A stretch of DNA of 64,000 bases, taken from assembly GCF_947495325.1 (NCBI RefSeq), contig NZ_CANLYK010000003.1, positions 62,001 to 126,000 on the forward strand, in the 5' to 3' direction. The first letter of the stretch is position 1; each line of letters opens with the position of its first letter. Both the position numbers and the translations under genes were made by a program. Source of the stretch: an uncultured Allomuricauda sp. GTDB taxonomy: Bacteria > Bacteroidota > Bacteroidia > Flavobacteriales > Flavobacteriaceae. A model generated the notes under the pieces. That model searched no databases. It saw only the letters and a list, made by a program, of their open reading frames with translations, and had not been told where the DNA came from. Shown one piece after another: positions 48,158-58,231 of the stretch.

Positions 48158-50407
48158 CTATTTAGTAAGTCCCCAATTTTCATTGGGGATATTTCCCATA
48201 ACAAAATGAAGCGTCCCTCCCTCTGTTATTTGTTGGTGTGAAATTGTTGTTTGATTAAACGGGTTTCCACTGAGTGTTGCCGATTGTATGTAAATATTCT
48301 CCTTGGAAACATTTTCAGCTTCAATTGTAAATTTTTTGTCCTCAGAAATATTGATTGTTGCTTTTTCAAAAATTGGGCTTCCAATTTCATATTCCGTTGA
48401 AGCCGGGTTCATAGGATACAGACCAATTGAACTCATAACGTACCATGCACTCATTTGACCGCAATCCTCATTACCACTCAAACCATTGGGAGTGGTATTG
48501 TATTGGGTATTCAAAATATGATGCGCCCAATATTGCGTGCGCCATGGTTTGTTGGCATGATTAAATAAATAAGCGATATGGTGACTTGGTTCATTACCAT
48601 GTGCATACTGGCCAATTAAACCTGAGATATCCACTGAAGCATTGTTTCCTGTTATCTCAGAACTCTGAGTAAAAAGTTGTTCTAAACGTTCCGCAAAAAT
48701 TTCATTGTTTCCATGGAGGGACACAAAATCTTTAGGGTCATGTGGCACAAACCAGCTATGTTGCCATGCATTACCTTCTGTATAATCCGTATGTTCTCTA
48801 TGGTTTGAATATTTTGGATCAAAAGGTTCGTTCCACGAATTTCCATCAACCGATTTACCTCTCATAAATCCGGTCTCTTCATCAAATAAATGTTGATACG
48901 CCCTGGAACGGTTTAAAAAGAACTTATAATCTTCCTCTTTTCCCAAAGCTTTTGCCATTTGTGCAATACACCAATCATCATAGGCGTATTCCAAAGTAAT
49001 CGTGACTGACTCGTCTATTGTAGTATACGGGATATAACCGTATTTTTTATAATACTCTAATCCCCGCTCATCTTGCATCATGGTCGTTTTCATCGCTTCA
49101 TAGGCTTTTTCAGCATCAAAACCCTTAATTCCTTTTAGATATGCCTCAACAATCACTGGAATGGAATGATAGCCTGTCATTGTATTTGTTTCATTGGCAT
49201 AAAGTGTCCAAACAGGAAGTATCTTTTTTGTCTCATAATAAGAGAGCATAGTATTCACCATATCTGAAACCCTATCTGGCGCAACCAATGTGAGTAATGG
49301 GTGCTCTGCTCTAAATGTATCCCAAAGGGATAAGGTTGAATATGCTGTATAATTTTCTGCTGTAACGATGCTGTCATCTTCTTTTCTGAATTGCCCATTT
49401 TTATCACTAAATGTCACTGGTGCCAATTGAGAATGGTACAGCGATGTATAAAAGATAGTTTTGAGGGAATCCACTGGAGTTTCCACCTCAATTTTTGATA
49501 GCGCGCTTTTCCAGGTATTTTCTGCCTGTGCTTTTACTTTTTCAAAATTGAAACCTCCTCCATCCAAATTCTCTTTTGCATTATCAATACTTACTGAGGA
49601 AAGGGCCACTTTCACAAAGAGTTCATTGTCCTCTTTTTCATCAAAGAATAACTGTACGGCTGTTTTTGTACCCATGCCCATATTGGCATTTACAGCTCTT
49701 TTATCTACATACACTTTGTGTTCAGCAATAGCTTTGGAAAACTTGGCAACAAAAAACACTTTCTGATTCTTTGCCCATCCAGTACTAAATCGGTAACCAC
49801 TTATGGTAGAATCATTTTCAACTTGAAATGAAGTTTTGGTTGCCTTATCCCAATTGATGCCAAAACCCAAATCCACAACAACTGATTGTATATCTTTTGG
49901 TTGATATGAATATTTATGTATTGCCGTTCGCTTGGATGTTGTTAATTCAACATTTATACTATGGTCTTCAAGAAAGACTTGATAATAGCCAGGTTGTGCT
50001 TCTTCGTTTGTGTGACTGTAAGATGATTTATAGGGCAGTGAATCGCGAGAAATGGGCATTGTTGACAAATCCACTTTTTTGTTTATGGGCATAAACAATA
50101 CATCCGCCAAATCCCCAATACCTGTTCCACTTAAACTTAAATGACTAAAACCAATTGCAATAGAATCTGAATAATGATATCCCGAACACCAGTCCCAACC
50201 ACTTATTCCATTTACCGGACTAACCTGAAGCATTCCAAAAGGAACGGTTGCCCCTGGATACGTATGTCCATGTCCACCTGTTCCAATAAAAGGATCCACA
50301 AAATCAACCAAAGATTTTTGATTGCGATTTTTTTGTGCCGTTTTTTCGTTACAGCCCAAAAAGAAAAGAACCAATATCAATAAACAGAATAACGAAGTGT
50401 ATTTCAT
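48158..50407 (-). CDS. GH92 alpha-mannosidase
   Basis: DFVDPFIGTGGHGHTYPGATVPFGMLQVSP and GNEDCGQMSAWYVMSSIGLYP; lipobox FFLGC. Confidence 0.95.
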   Translation of the reverse strand: MKYTSLFCLLILVLFFLGCNEKTAQKNRNQKSLVDFVDPFIGTGGHGHTYPGATVPFGMLQVSPVNGISGWDWCSGYHYSDSIAIGFSHLSLSGTGIGDLADVLFMPINKKVDLSTMPISRDSLPYKSSYSHTNEEAQPGYYQVFLEDHSINVELTTSKRTAIHKYSYQPKDIQSVVVDLGFGINWDKATKTSFQVENDSTISGYRFSTGWAKNQKVFFVAKFSKAIAEHKVYVDKRAVNANMGMGTKTAVQLFFDEKEDNELFVKVALSSVSIDNAKENLDGGGFNFEKVKAQAENTWKSALSKIEVETPVDSLKTIFYTSLYHSQLAPVTFSDKNGQFRKEDDSIVTAENYTAYSTLSLWDTFRAEHPLLTLVAPDRVSDMVNTMLSYYETKKILPVWTLYANETNTMTGYHSIPVIVEAYLKGIKGFDAEKAYEAMKTTMMQDERGLEYYKKYGYIPYTTIDESVTITLEYAYDDWCIAQMAKALGKEEDYKFFLNRSRAYQHLFDEETGFMRGKSVDGNSWNEPFDPKYSNHREHTDYTEGNAWQHSWFVPHDPKDFVSLHGNNEIFAERLEQLFTQSSEITGNNASVDISGLIGQYAHGNEPSHHIAYLFNHANKPWRTQYWAHHILNTQYNTTPNGLSGNEDCGQMSAWYVMSSIGLYPMNPASTEYEIGSPIFEKATINISEDKKFTIEAENVSKENIYIQSATLSGNPFNQTTISHQQITEGGTLHFVMGNIPNENWGLTK

Positions 50408-50504
50408 AAAATCAATCTGTTATGCACTTATTATTATTGTCATACACTAATTGGGAGAAGCTTCCATTGGATTATAAAATATTACATAGAAGAATTAGAA
50501 TAAA

Positions 50505-50532
50505 GAGCTCCGAGGTAACACCGCCGGAGCCC
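50505..50532 (-). terminator. Hairpin in the SusD-GH92 gap, candidate terminator/attenuator
   Basis: Minus strand GGGCTCCG-GCGGTGTTACCT-CGGAGCTC followed by TTTATTC; only gap >34 nt within the PUL2 gene run. Confidence 0.6.
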
Positions 50533-50612
50533 TTGCTTGAACTGCTCTAAACTAAACTAACTCTAACTATTTCTTTTAATCAAACAACAAACATTGCAAA
50601 GAGCACTATTTA

Positions 50613-52325
50613 TTACCAACCTGGGTTTTGTTCCAAGTTTGGATTAAGGATCAATTCATCTAATGGTATTGGCAATAAATAAACTCTAGTTTCGTCAAAA
50701 TTGAAATTTCCTGTTGCTGCGAAAGGTAAAATATAACCATCCGTATCCAGCGTTACACTTGTTGGAGCCAATTCAACATTCACAATGCCATCGTCATAAA
50801 AGGCTCCTCTAGGTTGATCACCATCAATAAGCGCATGCGCTCTCCATCTATATATGTCATTGGCCCTAAACCCTTCTGCCATAAGTTCAACAGAACGTTC
50901 TCTTCTTATCTCATAAAGAACATCCGATAAAGTATAGCCATAGTTAGGCCAATCTGGATCCGTGGTAATTGCTCCCAAAGTCATGCTTGGCATACTTACA
51001 CGGGCTCGTAATAGATTTATAGATTTATCCAAATCTCCCTGGGTGATTGATCCTAATTCTGCCTTGGCTTCTGCAAAAATTAATAGGACCTCAGCATAAC
51101 GCATTATTATTCTAGAAGTCTCTCTAGTAAAGTTGCTACGATCAGCATCAATATTCACATCCCTGTATTTTTGGGACTCATATCCAGTAAGACCTGCGTT
51201 GGCTGTACTAAAATCTGGATTAGCCCAAAGAATTTCACTGTCATCGGTATCTTTCACCAAAACATCACCAGGCACCATAATAGTGGCCGCAAGTCTTGGA
51301 TCTCTATTGTCCTCTATGGTTGATAGGTCTTGATCTCCTTGATAAAGAGGACTTACCGAAATAGGATCACCATCGGTACACAAGTAACTACGAACAGCAA
51401 ATCTTGTATAGCCACATCTGTTTGGCCAAGACAGTTGAAGAACATTATTAATGCCCAAGTTTAGATCATCATAATCCCTCCAAAGCATTACCTCACTGTT
51501 GCCACTCAATCCAATTTGATTAAAAAGCGAACCATAGTCACTATGCAATGAAAACACACCACTATCCATTATATCTTCTGCAGTTTCAGCGGCAATTTGT
51601 AAATAAGAGGTGCCATCGGAGCCGGCAACGCCGAAATCAGTTCCATTATGATACTTTTCCCAAGTACCTTCATAAAGGGCTACCCTGGCTTTTAGCAGTT
51701 GCGCAGCTTCCTTACTTATGCGGGGGTTCCCATCGATTTCTGGAAAAGATTGTAGCATAGATATGGCCATGTCCAAATCAGCAATGATGAAATCCGCCAC
51801 TTCATTTCGAGGGTTTCTTGGTGCAAAAACAAATTCTTCATCTTGATCCGTAAAATATTGGTCAAAAATTGGTACTGCACCATAGCGTTCCAATAAATTA
51901 ACATAGTGATAAGCTCTAAAGAAAAAACCTTCCCCTCTGTATTGATTAATCAGTACTTCATCCCCTTCAGCTTGTAATGAACGGTCTAAAAAAAAGTTGG
52001 TCTCTCGAACCTCATCAAAACTCCATACTGTATTGCTAGCTGACGTAGGGACATCTAAACTTATACCACTGAGTCTATTACTGGGATTTTCAGTAGTACC
52101 CATGTCCTCACTCATATCTGGCAGTACATTGAAGCCAACACTTGTGGACTGCCATCCAGGAAGATCGGCATAAAAGGCATTAGCGGCAGTTCTTAAATCT
52201 TGAGGCGTTTTATAGAAGGAAGCTTCCGTTATAGTATCTAAAGGTGTTCTTTCCAAGAAGTCGTCATCGCAAGACGAAAGACAAATCAGTGAACACAAAA
52301 CGAATGTCTTAAATATATTTTTCAT
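50613..52325 (-). CDS. SusD/RagB-like nutrient-binding outer-membrane lipoprotein
   Basis: Lipobox CLSSC; YRGEGFFFRAYHYVNLLERYGAVPIFD; C-terminal YLLPIPLDELILNPNLEQNPGW. Confidence 0.95.
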   Translation of the reverse strand: MKNIFKTFVLCSLICLSSCDDDFLERTPLDTITEASFYKTPQDLRTAANAFYADLPGWQSTSVGFNVLPDMSEDMGTTENPSNRLSGISLDVPTSASNTVWSFDEVRETNFFLDRSLQAEGDEVLINQYRGEGFFFRAYHYVNLLERYGAVPIFDQYFTDQDEEFVFAPRNPRNEVADFIIADLDMAISMLQSFPEIDGNPRISKEAAQLLKARVALYEGTWEKYHNGTDFGVAGSDGTSYLQIAAETAEDIMDSGVFSLHSDYGSLFNQIGLSGNSEVMLWRDYDDLNLGINNVLQLSWPNRCGYTRFAVRSYLCTDGDPISVSPLYQGDQDLSTIEDNRDPRLAATIMVPGDVLVKDTDDSEILWANPDFSTANAGLTGYESQKYRDVNIDADRSNFTRETSRIIMRYAEVLLIFAEAKAELGSITQGDLDKSINLLRARVSMPSMTLGAITTDPDWPNYGYTLSDVLYEIRRERSVELMAEGFRANDIYRWRAHALIDGDQPRGAFYDDGIVNVELAPTSVTLDTDGYILPFAATGNFNFDETRVYLLPIPLDELILNPNLEQNPGW

Positions 52326-52335
52326 GATTTTTTTT

Positions 52336-55300
52336 TTAAAATGATACGTTTAGACCTAGTGAGACAATCTTGGACAATGGGTAGGACTGTGCACTACCAA
52401 ATGTACCTGCTGTAACTATTTCAGGGTCAAAAAACAAGAGATCATCAATAGTGATAAGGTTTTCACCCGTTGCAAATAACCTAATCGTGTTAATTCCAAA
52501 CTTTTCCGTAGTTTCTCTAGGGATAGTATATCCTATTTGCAAACTCTTTAACCGTGCATAAGCTCCATTTTGTATGTATCTATCTACAGCATACCGGTAG
52601 TTTCTGTTATTATTTCCTGGATTTGCGGTATATGGCGCTGGAAAATAGGCATCCGTATTTGGCCCTAACGGACTTTCAGTATCCGCGGCTCTAAAATAAT
52701 CCAGATGCTCTTCCCAGACATTGATGTGAAAAGGACCTTGTCCAGGGCCTCTAAACCGCTGGTGGTTTGACAGCAATACATCGCGTTTTCCCACACCTTG
52801 AACCAACATATTAAAATCAAAATTTTTGTAATTCATAGCCAAGGTTGCAGAATATTGATAGCGAGGAGTAGAGTTTCCGATAATATCCCAATCCCCAGTA
52901 TCACCCTCAACAAATTCCCCTCTGTCAATTACACCATCACCATTAAGGTCTTTGTATTTGGTATCCCCGGCCCAAAAATTACCTGCTACAAAAGACTGGT
53001 CTACGGGATACGTAGCATACTCATCATCGGTTTGGAACCAACCATCCCACTGTAATCCCCAAATTTCTCCAAGATCTTGACCTTCATAAAAAGGTTGCGC
53101 CAAAGAGCCTGTTTCGTTTGGATATTCTACCATTGTTCTTTGGTAATCCGATAATACCCCTCTTATGCTAAAACCAAAATCCCCGAATTGCTGTCTCCAA
53201 GAGGCTTCCACTTCCCATCCTTCAACTCGCGATGTTCCTATATTTGTCAAAGCAGCAGAGGTACCTAGCTGAGAAGGTAAATCCAACCCTTGTGCCGCTA
53301 TACCCTCAATATCCGTTCTATACCAAGAAAAGGCTACATCGAGTTTATTGAACGCTTGAAGGTCAAAGCCAATGTCAGTGGTTTTGACTGTCTCCCATGT
53401 TAAATTTTGGGTAACTAAATCTGGCGTATCAGAGGATACTTCTTGCTGCCCATTAAATAAGAAAGACCCTCCCGGTGAATTTATATCTATGGTAGATAAA
53501 TATTGGTTAAGAGGAACATTTTGATTCCCCAAGGTACCATAGGACCCCCTCAACTTAAAGGTTTGTATGGCATCAATAGGCCAAAAATCCTCTCTTGCAA
53601 CATTGTATCCAGCAGAATAACTAGGGAAGCCAGACCATCTGTTATCTGGTTCAAATCTTGATGAACCATCCCTTCGATAACTAAATTCCAACAAATACTT
53701 TTCTTTGTAATTATATCTGAACCTGCTAAAAACACTTTGGGTAGCCCAATGTGTTCTAGTTTCATTTACTTCTTGAAGATCATCTAATGAAGCATTTAAT
53801 GAGACTATGTTATTAGTTATCAAAAAATCCGTTTGTCCGTTTAGGGAATGGAATTTATTTACCTCACTTTGATAACCCGCAAGTACATCTATGTTATGAT
53901 TTCCAAATGAAGTGTTGTACGTAGCAAAGAGGTTTGGCGAAAAATATTCTTGGTCTTGAAGCGTTACACCATAAAAGGTGCTGGCTTGAACAGGTGCAGT
54001 TATAAGACCCTGTGGTCTTATAACCTGATTTGATAGGATGCTTGACTCCAGAGTATTATTGTCTCTTCTATAATTTAAGTTGGCATTGAACTTTAAATTT
54101 TTAATAGGTTCAATAATAATACGAGGCAATAAAACAAGTTGATCGTTATCTGTTGTAGAACGTTGTGTATCCCAAAACATGAAATAATTATGTTGTAATT
54201 GACCCGAACCGTATATGGGGTCTACTAAAGGAATACCTGGTTTTAATTTTGAAATCAAATCCAAAGCCCTAGATTTATTTCTTGCATTCGTATCTCCAGC
54301 CGATGCTATAGGAAAATCGGAATTACTCTTTCTTAATTTCGTAAAAAGCTCCAAGGTTAACCAATCTTTAGGTTTGGCTGAAATTTTGGCGTCTACATTA
54401 TATCTCTCGAAAGACTCATCACCAACCTTTAAGAGCCCATCTTCATCATAGGCACCAACAGACAAGTAATAATTCAATTCTTCGGTTCCTCCACTAAGAC
54501 TTAGATTATGCTTGGTACGTTGTGCCCATTTCTTTAGAATAACTTCCTCCCAGTCCGTGGCACCGGTAGCATCAATACCAATAGAGGTATAACTCCAGTT
54601 CGTATTAGCCGCATTTGCCGTAATACTAGGAGCACTTCCTGGGTTTTCCATGTTGGCCAGAATATTTGCCAAATCTGTTTCATCATGATATGGATTTTGG
54701 TTATTGTTTATTCGAGCATCATTTACTGCATAGGCAAAGTTGATTGGACTTGCATTTTTTGGCCATCTTGTGGGTTTGGTAAATGAAACACTTGTACTGT
54801 AATTTACTCTCATTTTTCCATTACTGTTCTTACCACTTTTGGTAATCACCAATACGGCTCCACCTGCAGCACGGGAACCATATATAGAAGCTGCCGCGGC
54901 ATCTTTAAGAACAGAAACAGATTCTATATCCTCTGGGTCAATATCATTTAAGCTTTGTTCAATACCATCAATAAGTACCAATGGACCAGCATTACTGATA
55001 CCACTGTTTTCAGTAAGGTCCGTAGTTATAAAACCACGAATATTAATGTTTGATGGTGCACCAGGTTCACCTCCAGACGAAGAGTTGGTGATCTGTAGAC
55101 CAGGTACAGTACCTTGTAACGACCTAAAAGCGTTAGCTGTAGGTCTGTTTTGAAAAACCTCAGCTCCCACTTGAGATACGGCTGCAGTTAAATTTACCTT
55201 CTTCTGTGTACCGTATCCTACAACCACAACTTCATCCAGTATGGATGTATCTTCTTCAAGCGTTACGTTTAAGTTTGTTTGATTGCTTATTGCTATTTCC

Positions 55301-55626
55301 TTGGTAGCAAAACCTATATAGGTAAATACCAGAGTAGCTCCGTCCGGTACCGAAATGGTATAGTTACCATCAAAATCTGTTTGGGTACCATTAACAGTAC
55401 CTTTTTCAACAATACTGGCTCCCGGAAGTGGATTGCCATCCGCATCTGTTACAACACCTGTAACTTGCTGTTGAACTGTTTTAGCTTTGTTCAACATTTT
55501 CCCACCTTCAACATCATTGGGTGTAAACCCAAATACCGTTGTAAAGCTGAGAAAAACAAAGACTTTCGTAAAAATCAATACTCTTCTTCTAAGATAAGGA
55601 AGAGCGCTGTTTGGTTTGGTTCTCAT
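52336..55626 (-). CDS. SusC/RagA-like TonB-dependent transporter
   Basis: GVVTDADGNPLPGASIVEKGTVNGTQTDFDGNYTI; EVVVVGYGTQKKVNLTAAVS; ~1096 aa. Confidence 0.97.
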   Translation of the reverse strand: MRTKPNSALPYLRRRVLIFTKVFVFLSFTTVFGFTPNDVEGGKMLNKAKTVQQQVTGVVTDADGNPLPGASIVEKGTVNGTQTDFDGNYTISVPDGATLVFTYIGFATKEIAISNQTNLNVTLEEDTSILDEVVVVGYGTQKKVNLTAAVSQVGAEVFQNRPTANAFRSLQGTVPGLQITNSSSGGEPGAPSNINIRGFITTDLTENSGISNAGPLVLIDGIEQSLNDIDPEDIESVSVLKDAAAASIYGSRAAGGAVLVITKSGKNSNGKMRVNYSTSVSFTKPTRWPKNASPINFAYAVNDARINNNQNPYHDETDLANILANMENPGSAPSITANAANTNWSYTSIGIDATGATDWEEVILKKWAQRTKHNLSLSGGTEELNYYLSVGAYDEDGLLKVGDESFERYNVDAKISAKPKDWLTLELFTKLRKSNSDFPIASAGDTNARNKSRALDLISKLKPGIPLVDPIYGSGQLQHNYFMFWDTQRSTTDNDQLVLLPRIIIEPIKNLKFNANLNYRRDNNTLESSILSNQVIRPQGLITAPVQASTFYGVTLQDQEYFSPNLFATYNTSFGNHNIDVLAGYQSEVNKFHSLNGQTDFLITNNIVSLNASLDDLQEVNETRTHWATQSVFSRFRYNYKEKYLLEFSYRRDGSSRFEPDNRWSGFPSYSAGYNVAREDFWPIDAIQTFKLRGSYGTLGNQNVPLNQYLSTIDINSPGGSFLFNGQQEVSSDTPDLVTQNLTWETVKTTDIGFDLQAFNKLDVAFSWYRTDIEGIAAQGLDLPSQLGTSAALTNIGTSRVEGWEVEASWRQQFGDFGFSIRGVLSDYQRTMVEYPNETGSLAQPFYEGQDLGEIWGLQWDGWFQTDDEYATYPVDQSFVAGNFWAGDTKYKDLNGDGVIDRGEFVEGDTGDWDIIGNSTPRYQYSATLAMNYKNFDFNMLVQGVGKRDVLLSNHQRFRGPGQGPFHINVWEEHLDYFRAADTESPLGPNTDAYFPAPYTANPGNNNRNYRYAVDRYIQNGAYARLKSLQIGYTIPRETTEKFGINTIRLFATGENLITIDDLLFFDPEIVTAGTFGSAQSYPLSKIVSLGLNVSF

Positions 55627-55935
55627 AAACTTGTCTAGTTAACAATTGGTAATAAATTAGTTAAGTTTTTTAGGAATTAAATCCTCTCATTATAATAGCC
55701 TAGGTCTTACTAAAACTTCAGATGTTTGGACTATTCTATCTTTGTTAAAGCCTCTGAAACCTCTTTAACACAATTTCCCATTAGGCTTTAGCAATATGTC
55801 AATCTAAATTGTCAAAAGTGCTTAGTTATAAAATTGTAAAGCAGAACCAATTTCAAATGGTAGCCTTACAATTTTTTTCACTACTCTTAATGATAAGTTA
55901 AACTTAGATATTTGATTTTCCTGCATCTTAAAATT

Positions 55936-55964
55936 TCGACCAACAACTTTTCTCAATCGACCAA
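55936..55964. promoter_or_regulatory. Direct repeat TCGACCAA x2 with 21-bp period upstream of SusC, candidate LytTR-regulator binding site
   Basis: TCGACCAA at 55936-55943 and 55957-55964; two-helical-turn spacing resembles known LytTR sites; lies between the LytTR gene and its putative target SusC. Confidence 0.4.
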
Positions 55965-56177
55965 AATTGTGAGAATTTTATGAAAATTTTTTCTTAAAAA
56001 GAATGTTGAGGCGTAATTCTTACAACTCTAGAGCGAATTGATTTTTTTACGTTTTCGTAATACCGTCTGTTTGGATCAACATGCCTTTTTATTCCTTTTA
56101 AAAGAAAAATAAGGAGTATTCGCAAAGCCTTCTGAAAGTAATCCTTTGTGATTTTTAAAAGACTATTATTCCTTAAA

Positions 56178-56939
56178 CTATATGGAAGAATTCAGGATTT
56201 TTTGTTTAGCCTCATCCAGATAAGATCTACCTATCACATATCTTAGGCCTTCAATTTCAACACTATTTCCTTCAACCGCATCTATTTTATCCAGAGCTAT
56301 GGTATACGATCTATGAATTCGGATAAAATCCCGCTCCGGCAACAAATTGGTGAAATCCGACAGGGTACTGTGAATTATGTATTTACCGGTAGTGGTGTTG
56401 ATCCGTAAATAATCCTTTAAGGATTCAACTACCAATATTTCATCCAAAAAAATCTTTTTCATCTTCTTTTTGTCAATCTTGACAAAAAGATATGGACGAT
56501 CTTTGTTACTTTCAACAGAGGTTTTGGAACCATCCAGTCTTCGGTTTATCTTGTTCAATGCTTTCATGAACCTGGGAAACTCAATTGGCTTGATCAAATA
56601 GTCCAACACATCGAGTTCGTAGGTCTCAATTGCAAATTCATCATATGCGCTAGTAATAATCAATAAGGGTGGAGACTCTAGGCTTTTAATAAAATTGATA
56701 CCATCCAAAACTGGCATGTTGATATCCAAAAAAATAACATCTACTTCATTACTCTTAAGAAAATTTAGTCCGTCAATTCCATTGCTAAATGTTTCTGTGA
56801 CCTCAAAATCTTCAATTTGTTCCAAATACTTTTTAATAATGCTGATGGCCAACGGTTCATCATCAATAATTAAGCACTTTATTTTCATCAATCTAAATTT
56901 TCTTTTTCCAAGACCAACCTTAAGCTGTTCTTTGAACAT
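56178..56939 (-). CDS. LytTR-family response regulator
   Basis: REC domain KCLIIDDEPLAISIIKKYLEQ...DVIFLDINMPVLDG; LytTR domain DYLRINTTTGKYIIHSTLSDFTNLLPERDFIRIHRSYTI; true start probably ATG at 56888 (MKIKCLIIDDEP). Confidence 0.95.
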   Translation of the reverse strand: MFKEQLKVGLGKRKFRLMKIKCLIIDDEPLAISIIKKYLEQIEDFEVTETFSNGIDGLNFLKSNEVDVIFLDINMPVLDGINFIKSLESPPLLIITSAYDEFAIETYELDVLDYLIKPIEFPRFMKALNKINRRLDGSKTSVESNKDRPYLFVKIDKKKMKKIFLDEILVVESLKDYLRINTTTGKYIIHSTLSDFTNLLPERDFIRIHRSYTIALDKIDAVEGNSVEIEGLRYVIGRSYLDEAKQKILNSSI

Positions 56940-56941
56940 TT

Positions 56942-58054
56942 TTAAACCTTAATTTTAAGGTTAACCACAAACATATTGTCCGCATTGTTAATGGTTAATT
57001 TATAATCACTTCGTTTGTATCCTAAAGCAAGTCTTTTTTTAACGTTTTCCAAACCTATCCCATTAGATTGACCAAAGCGTTTTTCATCCTTAACCGGAGC
57101 CGGCATGGGATTGGAAATTTTAAAATACAGAAAATCATTTTTAACAGCTAGGTCAATATCAATTTTAACTTTTCCTATATTCTTGTTCACTCCATGTTTG
57201 AAAGCGTTTTCTACAAAAGACAGCAACAATATGGGTGCAATCTTTTTATCCTGGATATCTCCAGAAATGGACATGTCAATTTCCAACAGTTCATTATGGC
57301 GAACTTTTTCCAAATCCAAATAATTTTGAATGCATAGGATTTCATTTTCCAACGTTTGCTTTCTATTTTTTGTTTCGTAAAGCAAATAACGCATCAACTC
57401 AGAGAGTTTAAGGATGATTTTAGGTGTGTTTTTTGATTTTTCAACAGCTAAAGAATAAATGTTGTTCAACGTATTAAAAAAGAAGTGTGGTGAAATCTGC
57501 GTTTTTAAAAACAATAATTCCGTTTCCAATTGTGCTTTTTCAAGATCCGTGACCCTTTTATGCTCTGCTAAAAAATCCAGTGTTATTTTAATTGCCGTAA
57601 CAAAGGTCACCACGTATAATTCCCCAATCATCATGTCAATGGTATAATTCAGTGTTATCTTATTAATCGTTGCCGGTCCTTCTGGCCATACATCTTGACT
57701 TACCAAAAAGTACGTAAGATTAAACTTGACCAATACCATTAAAAATATAGCGGACAAAATGGATATGATGTAAGACAAATACCTTTTCTTGAACACCAAT
57801 TTTGGCATCAAAAAATAAATATTGAAGTAACACAGAGCCATATGGATAGGGAAACCCAATAAATTGGTCTTAAAGGAATATCCATAATCATCAAAATAGC
57901 TTCCCCATCTAAAAACATTGAACAGAAAATATACGGACCAAAAGGTAATGTGATGTACCAATGATACCTTATATAGCTGTCTGGAGTCAAAATTCATTTT
58001 TGAGAAATGCTTGGTTGGCCTTATTGGCTTCAAATCAGCTGATTCTTTGTTCAC
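56942..58054 (-). CDS. LytS/YehU-type membrane sensor histidine kinase
   Basis: TM segments; KTQISPHFFFNTLNNIYSLA H-box, LLSFVENAFKHGVN N-box, GIGLENVKKRL; start may be internal (MNFDSRQLYK). Confidence 0.93.
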   Translation of the reverse strand: MNKESADLKPIRPTKHFSKMNFDSRQLYKVSLVHHITFWSVYFLFNVFRWGSYFDDYGYSFKTNLLGFPIHMALCYFNIYFLMPKLVFKKRYLSYIISILSAIFLMVLVKFNLTYFLVSQDVWPEGPATINKITLNYTIDMMIGELYVVTFVTAIKITLDFLAEHKRVTDLEKAQLETELLFLKTQISPHFFFNTLNNIYSLAVEKSKNTPKIILKLSELMRYLLYETKNRKQTLENEILCIQNYLDLEKVRHNELLEIDMSISGDIQDKKIAPILLLSFVENAFKHGVNKNIGKVKIDIDLAVKNDFLYFKISNPMPAPVKDEKRFGQSNGIGLENVKKRLALGYKRSDYKLTINNADNMFVVNLKIKV

Positions 58055-58231
58055 CTGATTTCGTTTTCCTGCAGTTAAATTTATGAATTTTTAAATACTG
58101 AAATTTTTTTTTCATTTAGAAGGTAAACTCTTTTTATCAAAATTCATTCTCCGTTCTCCAATCGGAACTACACAAACCACCAACTTTTTGTACATCAATT
58201 CAACCTTATAAAAAGTCCAATTTAATACCAT

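Noticed and set aside
52798-55638. Several plus-strand ORFs opposite SusC
   Set aside because: Antisense shadow ORFs; SusC reading frame is complete and convincing
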